NCBI GenBank assembly: GCA_040379385.1
Contig: JBEILF010000042.1
Location: 1-17,654, forward strand
Direction: 5' to 3'
DNA from: UKL13-2 sp040379385
Lineage (GTDB): Bacteria > Pseudomonadota > Gammaproteobacteria > Burkholderiales > Usitatibacteraceae
Length of the DNA: 17,654 bases
In this document: positions 6,303-14,287 of the stretch, one piece after another
Position numbering within the stretch: position 1 is the first letter of the stretch
How the letters are laid out: every line of letters starts with the position of its first letter
Program-made: the position numbers and the translations under genes
The notes under the pieces: model-generated
What the model saw: only the letters and a program-made list of their open reading frames with translations
Database searches by the model: none
Told to the model about the DNA's origin: nothing

Positions 6303-7201
6303 CCGAGAATACATCAATAGATAGGACAATGAGCCCAGCAAACCACAAGCTGATGGTCAAGACTGCGGACACACTAAAGAGTTACCGCACTCACCTCGAA
6401 GCAAATCAAACGTCACACGATGCGCGCTGGACACAAGAATTGGAACTCGCCCGGGGCCAAATCCCGTTCACAGTTAGCGGGTGGTGTTACCCCTGCCAGA
6501 AGAATGTCGAGTTCCGCGTCGACTTTGAGTACAGCTCTACTCGAATCAATGACTCGCTTGTCCCAAACTGGAGAGAGCGTGTGCTGTGCTCATGCGAACT
6601 TAACAACAGAACTCGCGCGTCGATTCAAATTATCGACGAGATTCTGTCCGCGAAAAGTCATCACCAGATCTACATCGCGGAGCAAGTTACGCCACTCTAC
6701 CGAATGCTCAAGACCCGCTTTCCCAATCTGGTGGGCAGCGAATATTTGGGAGGCAAGATCCCCTTTGGGCGGTACGATGACCGCGGCGTGCGCAATGAGA
6801 GCATTACAAAACTCACCTTCCCTGACAATACCTTTGATATCGCGCTCAATTTTGACGTGCTCGAACACATTCCCGACCCTGAGGTCGGCTTGGCAGAAAT
6901 TTTTCGCGTACTAAAACCTGACGGCAAGTTACTGTTGTCCGTCCCATTTATGCCTCACGAACAGGCGACCAGAGTACGCGCCAAAATGTCCCAAGACGGC
7001 GACGTTACGCACCTGTTACCGCCGCAGTATCACGGCGACCCCGTCTCGGATAGCGGCTGCCTTTGTTTCCAAGATTTTGGCTGGGAATTGCTCGATCAAA
7101 TGCGCGCTATCGGCTTTCGTCGGGCGGAGATGCTGTTGTATTGGTCGGATATGTTGGGCTATTACGGCGTTGAGCAGATGGTCATTTCTGCCGAAAAGTA
7201 A
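6299..7201 (+). CDS. Class I SAM methyltransferase-like protein with N-terminal cysteine cluster
   Basis: A 300-residue soluble protein. The start ATG 6299 is chosen because it overlaps the lpxH stop as ATGA; ATG 6329, preceded by TAGGACA, is an alternative giving a protein 10 residues shorter. Residues 1-110 carry a possible zinc-binding cluster: GWCYPC (Cys63, Cys66) and VLCSC (Cys97, Cys99), followed by LNNRTRAS. The methyltransferase half is seen in FPDNTFDIALNFDVLEHIPD (173-192) and AEIFRVLKPDGKLLLSVPF (199-217), which are motifs IV to VI of the Methyltransf_11 type. The glycine-rich motif I is replaced by IYIAEQVTPLYR, although an acidic GSEYL follows as in motif II, so SAM binding may be altered. 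The substrate is unknown. The context with a glycan operon suggests modification of a sugar or lipid-linked intermediate. A broken paralogue lies at 8127-9037. Confidence 0.83.
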   Translation: MTENTSIDRTMSPANHKLMVKTADTLKSYRTHLEANQTSHDARWTQELELARGQIPFTVSGWCYPCQKNVEFRVDFEYSSTRINDSLVPNWRERVLCSCELNNRTRASIQIIDEILSAKSHHQIYIAEQVTPLYRMLKTRFPNLVGSEYLGGKIPFGRYDDRGVRNESITKLTFPDNTFDIALNFDVLEHIPDPEVGLAEIFRVLKPDGKLLLSVPFMPHEQATRVRAKMSQDGDVTHLLPPQYHGDPVSDSGCLCFQDFGWELLDQMRAIGFRRAEMLLYWSDMLGYYGVEQMVISAEK

Positions 7202-7251
7202 CCGGATCCGCCTATCGTCATAGCCAATACGCACGGCTTTCCCCCCGAGTG

Positions 7252-7279
7252 TTGCGTTCAAGTTACCGCCCGCTATAAT
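7252..7279 (+). promoter_or_regulatory. Sigma70-type promoter for the lipoprotein gene
   Basis: TTGCGT (7252-7257) and a perfect TATAAT (7274-7279) are separated by 16 nt, so transcription should start near 7286. The lipoprotein ATG is at 7366, leaving a leader of about 80 nt that contains C- and G-runs able to form a small hairpin (arms CCCTG 7309-7313 and CAGGG 7323-7327). This separates transcription of the lipoprotein gene from the lpxH operon upstream. Confidence 0.68.
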
Positions 7280-7365
7280 TATCGGCTAGACGATGTCGCA
7301 CCGAACACCCCTGCCCCCTGGACAGGGAGTGGGATCACAAACAAATTTTCATTTTGAAAGCCGCC

Positions 7366-8106
7366 ATGAACACTACTCGAACTCTTGTCGCAATTGTGTT
7401 AATCGCCCTCACCTCTGGATGTGAACAAAAAAGCCAACCAGACAAAGTGGATGCAGGCCAAGCTAAAGCGCCCGCTTCGGCTGCCAGCCCAGCCCCGTTG
7501 CTGTCGGTGACGAAATGGGGCCCAGAGTTCACCGCTGTCGGAGAAGTCTTCAACGCGCAACCCAGCGGTCTTTCTGCGCTATGGTTCGGCATCTCCTCGA
7601 CATCAGATCTAACGGCAATGGAGGGTTGGTTTGGTGATAGCAAACTACAAGAAATTGCCATTGACCAAAATGGCGGCTCTTTCGTTGTTCCCACGGAGCT
7701 AATCTCGAAGCCAGGCAAGTTTCCCGTGTACTTGGTGCACACTCCGTCGAAGAAGCGCTACGACATAGGCACATTTACAGTTCTTCCACCTGATACAGAG
7801 ATTCCGACGCTCAAGATCACACAATGGGGCCCAGATTCAACGGTAAAGGGCGAAGTATTCAATAAACAGGCGAATGGCTTATCCGCAATTTGGTGGCAAG
7901 CGGACGGCGTAGTAAACCCTAAGGCTATGGAGGTATGGCTCGGCAAGCAGAAATTGCAAGAGCCGTCTTTTCTACCCAATAAAGGCGGAACCGCATTTGT
8001 TCCACAATCTGCCATCACAACTGTCGGTAAATTTCCATTCTATTTGGTGCACAAACCTTCTGCCACTAAGTATGAGATAGGCACCTTCGAAGTTAAGGCA
8101 AAGTAG
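7366..8106 (+). CDS. Lipoprotein with two tandem copies of an unrecognised domain
   Basis: A 246-residue protein. ATG 7366 is chosen over an in-frame TTG at 7354 because GAAAG precedes it and it gives a standard leader. The N-terminus is a lipoprotein signal peptide with lipobox LTSGC, so Cys19 would be lipidated; the next residues are Glu-Gln, not Asp, consistent with an outer-membrane location. A low-complexity Ala/Pro/Lys linker runs to about residue 44. Then come two homologous units, about 45-139 and 148-243, each with the pattern KWGP or QWGP, GEVFN.Q..GLSA.W, AME.W.G..KLQE, F.VP, GKFP.YLVH.PS and Y.IGTF.V. Each is probably an all-beta, Ig-like domain that binds a partner or glycan; I do not recognise the family with certainty. 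It lies between an intact and a broken methyltransferase-like gene, and has its own promoter. Confidence 0.85.
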   Translation: MNTTRTLVAIVLIALTSGCEQKSQPDKVDAGQAKAPASAASPAPLLSVTKWGPEFTAVGEVFNAQPSGLSALWFGISSTSDLTAMEGWFGDSKLQEIAIDQNGGSFVVPTELISKPGKFPVYLVHTPSKKRYDIGTFTVLPPDTEIPTLKITQWGPDSTVKGEVFNKQANGLSAIWWQADGVVNPKAMEVWLGKQKLQEPSFLPNKGGTAFVPQSAITTVGKFPFYLVHKPSATKYEIGTFEVKAK

Positions 8107-8126
8107 ATAAACGCTTTACCCTATAA

Positions 8127-9037
8127 ATGGCTTTTACTCTGCGCGGACTCGAATCCCAAGAATTGGATGTACCACGTCTACTTGTCACCCGAGTGGCCAG
8201 TTTAGATGCTTATAAGGCACATGTAGTGTTGTCAGAAACAGTGCACCATGATCGTTGGATACAAGAACTCGCGCTTTGCAAGACTGAGCAGGCGTTTTCT
8301 ACACCCGGCTGGTGTTACGCATGCCGTGAAAAGGTCGAATTCAAGACAGATTTTCAGTACGCCACGACAAGAGTGAATGGACAGCTAGTTAGTTCCCAAT
8401 TGGCGAGAGCGAGTGCTTTGTAAGTGCCTCCTTAACAATCGCACTCGTGCATCTATTCAGATTCTGGAAGAAATACTTGGAGCAACTAGGAGTGACCGCA
8501 TCTATGTTGCCGAGCAAGTCACCCCACTTTTCGTGACGCTTGCGAAGCGATTCCCAAAACTCATCGGCAGTGAATATCTCGCTGCGAAAGTTCCCTTCGG
8601 GGCATGCGATGAAAGAGCCGTTCGTAACGACAGCGTCACCAAGCTGACGTTTCAAGATAACTCATTCCACTACGTGCTGAACTTTGACGTGCTTGAACAC
8701 ATTCCAAATCCCGAAGAAGGGTTAAGAGAAATTCATCCTGTGCTAGCCAGGCGGCAAGCTGCTACTCTCGGTTCCATTCCTGCCGATGCGCCAAGAAACA
8801 CAAGTGCGTGCTGAAATCGCAGCCAACGGCAACATCCGACATTTGATGGAGCCTCAATACCACGGCGATCCGGTCTCAGAGAGTGGCTGCTTATGCTTCT
8901 AAGATTTTGGCTGGGACCTCTTGGACAAGATGAGGGATCTGGGATTTCGAAACGTCGATATGCTACTCTACTGGTCTGATGTTTTAGGTTACTACGGCGT
9001 AGAGCAAATGATTATCTCGGGCGAAAAACACCGATAG
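8127..9037 (+). pseudogene. Broken second copy of the methyltransferase-like gene
   Basis: This is a diverged paralogue of the gene at 6299-7201, collinear over its whole length and with the same cluster GWCYAC and VLCKC. It starts at ATG 8127, 20 nt after the lipoprotein stop. Three lesions are visible. First, AGTT is tandemly duplicated at 8387-8394; removing one copy restores a reading QLVPNWRERVLCKC. Second, about 2 nt are missing near 8742-8752, where VLAPGGKLLLSVPF would be expected. Third, TAA at 8900-8902 replaces the CAA (Gln) of CLCFQDFGW. The rest, such as YWSDVLGYYGVEQMIISGEK, is well preserved up to the TAG at 9035-9037. Most differences from the intact copy are synonymous or conservative, so the gene seems to have been functional until recently. 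Sequencing error in all three places is unlikely but cannot be excluded. Confidence 0.88.
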
Positions 9038-9060
9038 CGTATTAGCTGTACCTTAAACAA

Positions 9061-10203
9061 CTATTTTCGCGACCCTTTGGAGTAAAGGTCACTTTGAATC
9101 AGTGGAAGTAGCGCGTTGGTTAAGCGATCTTGGCCGAGGGTATTTTGGTGATATAGGTCCCAAAAAGCGGCGCATTCGCTATTTTCTGTTTCATCGAAAA
9201 AATGCGTGAAGTCATGCAAGGCAATCGTCCCGTCGTCTGCCAATGGGCGCAGCACGGCTCGAACATATTCCTCGACACCTTTCGGCGCAATTTGCTCGCG
9301 CCATAGTTTCGGCACCGGCATAAGCACCACCATAACTTTCCTGCCTCCGGCCAGGCGTCGGAGCTCCCGCTGGCGAACACTGACGACATTCGCCAAGTGG
9401 GGGGGCGCGCCGGTTGTAGCCCAATCACGCCAATCGAGCTGGCCTTTGGCGCTGGGCTGTTGCGCCTTACACTGGGCGACTATGGTCCTTTCATCCTCGC
9501 TTTTTGGCTCGTACTCTGCGCATGCTTGCACGCTCGACAACGGCACCGTGCAGGAGTTTGCGGCCACCTTTACTGAAAAAGTCAACGGTGCTGCACCTTG
9601 GCCCGCATATACAGCTCTTTCCTTAAATCGCCTTATTGGCTCCTTGAATAAGTTTTGAATGTCATCTCGGTACTGGAACAGCGCTGAGTACACGCCATAG
9701 GTACCGACATCATTTCGGTCAAACGGTACCGACTGATTGAAGCGCTCTATATCCCATCCGCGAACAAAGGGTGCCGCAATCCCTAATTCGTAGGCACCGT
9801 TACCAATGTAGGAGAAATTTGTGATGTTGGTAGCAATTAGTATCCCCTTTATATGCGGGTTCTGTTCGATGATCCAGTCAGCGGCAGCCATCGTCGACAA
9901 CCAGTGCATCCCGGCCAACGCCAGGTTCGCGTGGTTGTAGCCAGCGGCGTTCGCGGTGGCGGCGACTTGACGATGTTCAATTCCATAAACCGCCCGCGAG
10001 TCACCAAGGGTTACAAAATTGATTTTGTCGGCACCGAATGCCTCAACAGCCCGCTTTAGACGAACAGCCTGACCGGCATTACTCTCCGGCTTTACCAATG
10101 GCTCCCAGGCACCAGCGCGAAACAACAGCTCGGCCGCGCCCAGCAACGCGCACACAATCAAAACTCGAGGAGCAAACCATCGAAAGAACTCGGAGGGGAA
10201 CAT
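9061..10203 (-). CDS. Membrane-anchored SGNH/AlgJ-like protein, probable partner of the MBOAT acyltransferase
   Basis: A 380-residue protein. An in-frame TTG at 10257 would start inside the upstream gene, so ATG 10203 is preferred: it lies 10 nt after the MBOAT stop, with GAGTGG overlapping that stop as a possible ribosome site. Residues 8-30 form one membrane helix or uncleaved signal anchor (APRVLIVCALLGAAELLF), placing the rest in the periplasm. The SGNH-type motifs are FVTLGDSRAVYG with Ser69 as nucleophile, LALAGMH, ATNITNFSY, and near the C-terminus FWDLYHQN with Asp349 and His352 as the DxxH pair. AlgJ/AlgX and related proteins work with an AlgI-type MBOAT to place acetyl groups on a polysaccharide. 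Here the gene follows the MBOAT gene directly. Overall similarity to AlgJ appears distant, so glycan and acyl donor are unknown. Confidence 0.8.
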   Translation of the reverse strand: MFPSEFFRWFAPRVLIVCALLGAAELLFRAGAWEPLVKPESNAGQAVRLKRAVEAFGADKINFVTLGDSRAVYGIEHRQVAATANAAGYNHANLALAGMHWLSTMAAADWIIEQNPHIKGILIATNITNFSYIGNGAYELGIAAPFVRGWDIERFNQSVPFDRNDVGTYGVYSALFQYRDDIQNLFKEPIRRFKERAVYAGQGAAPLTFSVKVAANSCTVPLSSVQACAEYEPKSEDERTIVAQCKAQQPSAKGQLDWRDWATTGAPPHLANVVSVRQRELRRLAGGRKVMVVLMPVPKLWREQIAPKGVEEYVRAVLRPLADDGTIALHDFTHFFDETENSECAAFWDLYHQNTLGQDRLTNALLPLIQSDLYSKGSRK

Positions 10204-10213
10204 AGTTGGCCAC

Positions 10214-11617
10214 TCAAAACTGAAAATAAATAAACGGGACAGACTTCGATGGCACAAACCAGACTAGCGAAAAAACGCAAATTGCAACAAATATCCCGAA
10301 TGTGACTGCATTTGCCGATGCGAGCCGATCTTTCATTTTCAACTTTGCCGTTAACCAGTGTGCAAGACCAAGAGCTGCTAGACAGGATAGCATCGCAGAA
10401 TGTTGATGCCAATCTGGCAGGATATTCACGACGCCAGCGATTTTCGTGATGATGAGCAAACTTGTCGAAAAGTCTGCCGCACGAAAAAAAATCCACGCAA
10501 AGCAGATGAAATGAAAAACGATCAAGGCTCGCAATAATGCGAAAGGTGCTTCGGGACTGCGCCACCATTTGAATCTAAACAACACCAACCGCTCTAGTGA
10601 AAGGTAAACACCATGCAGCCCGCCCCAAAGAATAAAGTTCCAGCTCGCACCGTGCCATAGCCCGCCGAGCAGCATCGTTGTCATCAAGCTCGCCAGAGTC
10701 CTTGCGGTGCCATGGCGATTCCCACCGAGCGCGATGTACAAATAGTCGCGCAGCCATCTGGACAAGGTCATATGCCATCGACGCCAAAACTCTTGGAATG
10801 AAGAGGCCAAATATGGGTAGTCAAAATTCTTGGGGAATCTAAAACCAAATAGCATCGCCAACCCTATTGCGATATCGGTGTAGCCGGAAAAATCGAAATA
10901 GATTTGAAACGCAAATGCGTATACAGCCAGCAATGCGTCCCACGCGGTTGCACTTTGCGGTGATGAAAAAGTGGCATCAACAGAAGTGGCCAAATTGTCG
11001 GCGAATACCACCTTCTTGACATAACCAAGACAAATTAGCACCAACGCATACTGAAGGTCCTGACGCAGTATCCGGTTAGGAGAATCAAGCTGTTCAAAAA
11101 ACTCAGAGGCGCGCACGATTGGCCCCGCCAGTAGCTGCGGGAAAAAAGTCGTGAATAATGCATAGTCCAGCACTGACCGTCGCGGGGTGAGCTGGCCGCG
11201 ATAAACGTCGATGGTGTAGCTCATATTCTGAAACGTATAAAACGAAATGCCGACGGGCAGCACGACATCCATCGGCGTGAGCTGCCAAGAAAAACCCGCG
11301 ACGGCTGCAGCCCCGTTTGCCGACTGAATCAGAAAATTAGTGTACTTAAAGTACGCGAGCACCCCAAGGTTCGCCACAATCGAAATCGCTAGGAAGCGCC
11401 ACGGATGGGCCGATTTCAGCAGGCGCTGGGCAATGGTGAAATCTACGGCGGCCGTGACGAAAATGAGCAGGAGATAGAGGTAGCTCCATTGCCCATAAAA
11501 GTAACAGCTGGCCGCAACCATGAACAGCTTCCATGCCGTCCCAGTACGAGGCAGCCAAGCGCTAACCGAAAGCACGACAAAAAGAAAGACTATGAAGTGC
11601 CAAGAATTGAATAGCAT
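10214..11617 (-). CDS. MBOAT-family O-acyltransferase, AlgI-like
   Basis: A 467-residue protein with about ten or more membrane helices. It opens with MLFNSWHFIVFLF, typical of AlgI/DltB-type MBOAT proteins, and carries the family blocks VLPVGISFYTFQNMSYTIDV (119-138), FFPQLLAGPI (158-167), YFDFSGYTDIAIGLAMLFGF (240-259), FWRRWHMTLSRWLRDYLYI with His282, and GGLWHGASW with the predicted catalytic His322. Members carry acyl groups, usually acetyl, across the inner membrane to a polysaccharide or other envelope acceptor, together with a periplasmic SGNH-type protein. That partner is encoded 10 nt downstream. The upstream neighbours are glycosyltransferases, which suggests that the acceptor is the glycan made by this operon. 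The ATG at 11615-11617 is the natural family start; the Shine-Dalgarno is weak. Full-length, no missing blocks seen. Confidence 0.92.
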   Translation of the reverse strand: MLFNSWHFIVFLFVVLSVSAWLPRTGTAWKLFMVAASCYFYGQWSYLYLLLIFVTAAVDFTIAQRLLKSAHPWRFLAISIVANLGVLAYFKYTNFLIQSANGAAAVAGFSWQLTPMDVVLPVGISFYTFQNMSYTIDVYRGQLTPRRSVLDYALFTTFFPQLLAGPIVRASEFFEQLDSPNRILRQDLQYALVLICLGYVKKVVFADNLATSVDATFSSPQSATAWDALLAVYAFAFQIYFDFSGYTDIAIGLAMLFGFRFPKNFDYPYLASSFQEFWRRWHMTLSRWLRDYLYIALGGNRHGTARTLASLMTTMLLGGLWHGASWNFILWGGLHGVYLSLERLVLFRFKWWRSPEAPFALLRALIVFHFICFAWIFFRAADFSTSLLIITKIAGVVNILPDWHQHSAMLSCLAALGLAHWLTAKLKMKDRLASANAVTFGIFVAICVFSLVWFVPSKSVPFIYFQF

Positions 11618-11658
11618 TTGTTCGAAGTTAGATTAGTAAGGCAGTTTGCATGGCACCG

Positions 11659-13347
11659 CTAGACTGACGGTTTACACCGTCCTGACTCCGATGGCCTGCT
11701 CGGCATGAAGGTTGCGACATCAAATACGACTTTGCCATCGCGTTGCCTCCACGACGTTACCTCGGGAGGGTCCCAATCCAGCCGCGTCGTCACAGACTCG
11801 ATTCGTTCTTTGCGATTTCCCTCAACAAAGACCCATCTTGCCTCCCGGTTTTGACACAGCAGCCATCTGGCATGTTTGAAATTCTCATCGCCTACGATGT
11901 CCACCTTCCCACCGGTCAAAAAGACTGTTGGCATCCAGATTCCCCAATCGGGCATGAAGTGAATGGCGCTACGATGGTTGGCATTGATATCCGCCGCAAA
12001 CCGATTAATGGCATCGCTGTAGAGACCGGTTCCGCCTGTCTGCCGGAGCTGATCACGGGAAACTAACTGGGCATGAAGGTTGTAAGCGCACACCAATACC
12101 AATGTCGACACCGCGATCAATTGACCTTTGTTGACATCTCGCTGCTCGCTTAACCAGTTGGGCACGAGCTTGGACCGCAGAGCATCAAAGAGCGTCTGGG
12201 AAAGTGCAAGATAAAGCAAAATCATCACCGGCCCAAAATGATGGCTCCCTAGACGAGCGCCGAAGATGCTTGCCGCTAAGAAGAACGAGGCGCTGAGGCC
12301 AATCAATAACCGTGACGCTCGGGTTGCCGTTCCACGCAACTCTGCGACCAGCAATAATACTGGCGGCAGTAATGCTAGGCCCACAGCCTTGACCACTCCA
12401 CCCTGCAGAGACTGCACACCAGTAGTCCAGTATCCCGATTGAGCAGTGTGATTTACCAACCCAAGAAAGTAGGTCCAAACTGCCTCAAAACGCCCCATCG
12501 AATCGGTGTGTGCCTTTGCAACTTGTAGGCCGTTAAGCAAGCTAGCAACGTATTCGAAGAATGATGCGAAGCTTCCTTTGTTGATTGCCATCAAGACAAA
12601 GCCCACTGCATACGGAAGCAATCCAACAAACAACCCTGCCGACCAGACTAGTAACGCCGGATAGCCACCTCGCACGTTCAGATCATCAACTAACCTAGTG
12701 TGCCTATCGTGGCACCAAAAATACACCGCTATCGCCATCGCTGGGACGAAGAAGGCATAGATAAAGTAACCGAAAATCGCTAACCCAAGGAGCAGTCCTG
12801 ACCAAAACATTGATCGGCGTTTGCTTTCTACCCTGCCCGTGTGCAAAAGATATATCGCACAGATCACTAAAACCATTGGTGCAGCATTGATGTAGAACTG
12901 GGTGCGAAACGAAAAAATAAATGATGGATCAAGTGCGATTGCTAAACCGACCAACCCCACTAGCCATTGCCACACGCCGAGGCGATGAAGCAACATTAGG
13001 CCTCCGGCAAGTATCAGACCGCCGTACATACCATGTACTAGCCGGACGGCAAAAATATCCGTTCCCAACAACGCGTAGAAAGGCAGGCCAATCCAAGCCA
13101 TGCCAGAGCCGTGATATAGAGAAGGCAACAAGGGCCAGCGATCAAGCACCAAATTGCCGGGCATGATCCAGATGGAATTGAGTGCCGTCGACCCCAACAT
13201 GCGCGGAACCATGTAATCAGGATTAATGGCATCCATGTACAAGCCAGGTAGCTCGATATCCGTGACCACCGCAGTGAAGAAAACAGCCAACGGCAGCCAG
13301 AACCAGACCGCGTTGGCTCTAGGAAACGACTGTAGCAAAGCCTTCAT
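11659..13347 (-). CDS. Multi-pass membrane glycosyltransferase, GT-C/GT39-like
   Basis: A 562-residue protein with about ten hydrophobic segments between residues 15 and 425 and a soluble C-terminal part of about 135 residues. The first periplasmic loop has clustered acidic residues, TDIELPGLYMDAINPDYM (29-46), as in GT-C enzymes, where such Asp/Glu residues bind metal or act as base. GT-C enzymes transfer a sugar from a polyprenyl-phosphate donor to an acceptor on the periplasmic side. The preceding genes, a GtrA-like flippase and a polyprenyl-phosphate sugar transferase, would make and deliver exactly such a donor. The start ATG 13347 lies 19 nt after the GT2 stop. The C-terminal region (EINRF-type SDAINRFAADINANHRSAIH, later WVFVEGNRKERIE) resembles the soluble tail of some GT39-type proteins but is not assigned. 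Sugar and acceptor are unknown. Confidence 0.77.
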   Translation of the reverse strand: MKALLQSFPRANAVWFWLPLAVFFTAVVTDIELPGLYMDAINPDYMVPRMLGSTALNSIWIMPGNLVLDRWPLLPSLYHGSGMAWIGLPFYALLGTDIFAVRLVHGMYGGLILAGGLMLLHRLGVWQWLVGLVGLAIALDPSFIFSFRTQFYINAAPMVLVICAIYLLHTGRVESKRRSMFWSGLLLGLAIFGYFIYAFFVPAMAIAVYFWCHDRHTRLVDDLNVRGGYPALLVWSAGLFVGLLPYAVGFVLMAINKGSFASFFEYVASLLNGLQVAKAHTDSMGRFEAVWTYFLGLVNHTAQSGYWTTGVQSLQGGVVKAVGLALLPPVLLLVAELRGTATRASRLLIGLSASFFLAASIFGARLGSHHFGPVMILLYLALSQTLFDALRSKLVPNWLSEQRDVNKGQLIAVSTLVLVCAYNLHAQLVSRDQLRQTGGTGLYSDAINRFAADINANHRSAIHFMPDWGIWMPTVFLTGGKVDIVGDENFKHARWLLCQNREARWVFVEGNRKERIESVTTRLDWDPPEVTSWRQRDGKVVFDVATFMPSRPSESGRCKPSV

Positions 13348-13366
13348 TTGAACAAATCTGCGATCT

Positions 13367-14287
13367 TCATCGACGGCTGCGCGAAATGAGCTGGTCAGAA
13401 ATTAGGATATTCAATTCACGCGCGCGACGATTAACGGTGTCCAATACCATCCCGGTTGAAAACGCCACGACACCGACCAGCCCGAGGGCGGCTGCGAACA
13501 TTGCCCGAGCTGGTGCCACACTTCCTTTATCCAGAAACTCCTCCACGATGACTCCCCCCATAAGAAGCGCTACGAACAACAGACCCGTACTGAGCATCCC
13601 GAAGAAAAGCAATGGTCTGTAGTCCTTGTAGAGCCAAAGAATGGCCTTTAGTACCCTGTAGCCATCTCTGAATGTGTGCAGCTTTGACTCACTCCCGTCA
13701 GGCCTAACGCCGTATGGAACAGGCACCTCTACGATCGGCATATGGTGTTCCAAAGCATGTAGGGTGATCTCAGTTTCGATCTCAAATCCCTTCGACAACA
13801 CCGGTGTCGTACTCATAAAGCGCGTCGAGAAGGCGCGATAACCCGACAGCACATCAGAGAGCGTGGCACCAAAAAGGGTGTTGATGGATCTCAATACAAG
13901 TTGGTTGCCAAATACATGCAAGGGGCGAAAACTCGCATCCTCATGCTTTTGCAATCGCGTCCCTACTACCATTTCGGCGCGCCCCTCAATAACCGGCTGG
14001 ATAAGCAGGCGAACCTTGTCCGCTGGATAGGTATCGTCGCCATCGACCATGACGCCAATATCACACTCAATATCGCGAAACATCTGCCGAACGACCGCGC
14101 CTTTGCCTTGTACTGGGACTAAATGCACAATTGCGCCTGCCGCACGCGCAATATCGCCCGTTCCATCTGCGGATAAATTATCGAAAACATGGATATCCGC
14201 CTCCGGGATGGATGCCCTGAAGTCACGGATCACCTTGGCAATTGTCACTGCTTCGTTGTAGCAAGGAATAATGATGGCAATTTTCAT
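13367..14287 (-). CDS. GT2 polyprenyl-phosphate glycosyltransferase, DPM1/ArnC-like
   Basis: A 306-residue protein. Residues 1-210 are a GT-A domain: IAIIIPCYNEAVTIAKVI at 3-20, VFDNLSADGT at 34-43, the metal-binding DxD in VMVDGDDTYPADK (Asp82, Asp84), and SGYRAFSTRF at 148-157 with the acceptor motif typical of dolichol- or undecaprenyl-phosphate sugar synthases. Two membrane helices follow, about 226-248 and 262-284. The likely reaction is transfer of a sugar from a nucleotide donor to undecaprenyl phosphate on the cytoplasmic face. The ATG overlaps the stop of the GtrA-like gene (ATGA, 14284-14287), so the pair is translationally coupled, as often seen for the GtrA/GtrB pair in O-antigen modification. 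The sugar could be hexose or aminosugar; the sequence does not tell. Confidence 0.92.
   Translation of the reverse strand: MKIAIIIPCYNEAVTIAKVIRDFRASIPEADIHVFDNLSADGTGDIARAAGAIVHLVPVQGKGAVVRQMFRDIECDIGVMVDGDDTYPADKVRLLIQPVIEGRAEMVVGTRLQKHEDASFRPLHVFGNQLVLRSINTLFGATLSDVLSGYRAFSTRFMSTTPVLSKGFEIETEITLHALEHHMPIVEVPVPYGVRPDGSESKLHTFRDGYRVLKAILWLYKDYRPLLFFGMLSTGLLFVALLMGGVIVEEFLDKGSVAPARAMFAAALGLVGVVAFSTGMVLDTVNRRARELNILISDQLISRSRR

Noticed and set aside
7309..7327. C-run and G-run hairpin (CCCTG / CAGGG) before the lipoprotein gene
   Set aside because: Only 5 bp with a 9-nt loop and several alternative pairings, no T-run; it may be a leader structure but is too weak to call.
10204..10257. TTG-started extension of the SGNH/AlgJ-like gene
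   Set aside because: It would overlap the end of the MBOAT gene; ATG 10203 gives a normal signal anchor directly at the N-terminus and a usual operon spacing.
11666..11681. GACGG-TTTACA-CCGTC inverted repeat at the 3' end of the GT-C-like gene
   Set aside because: A 5-bp stem inside coding sequence without a T-run; it is likely chance.
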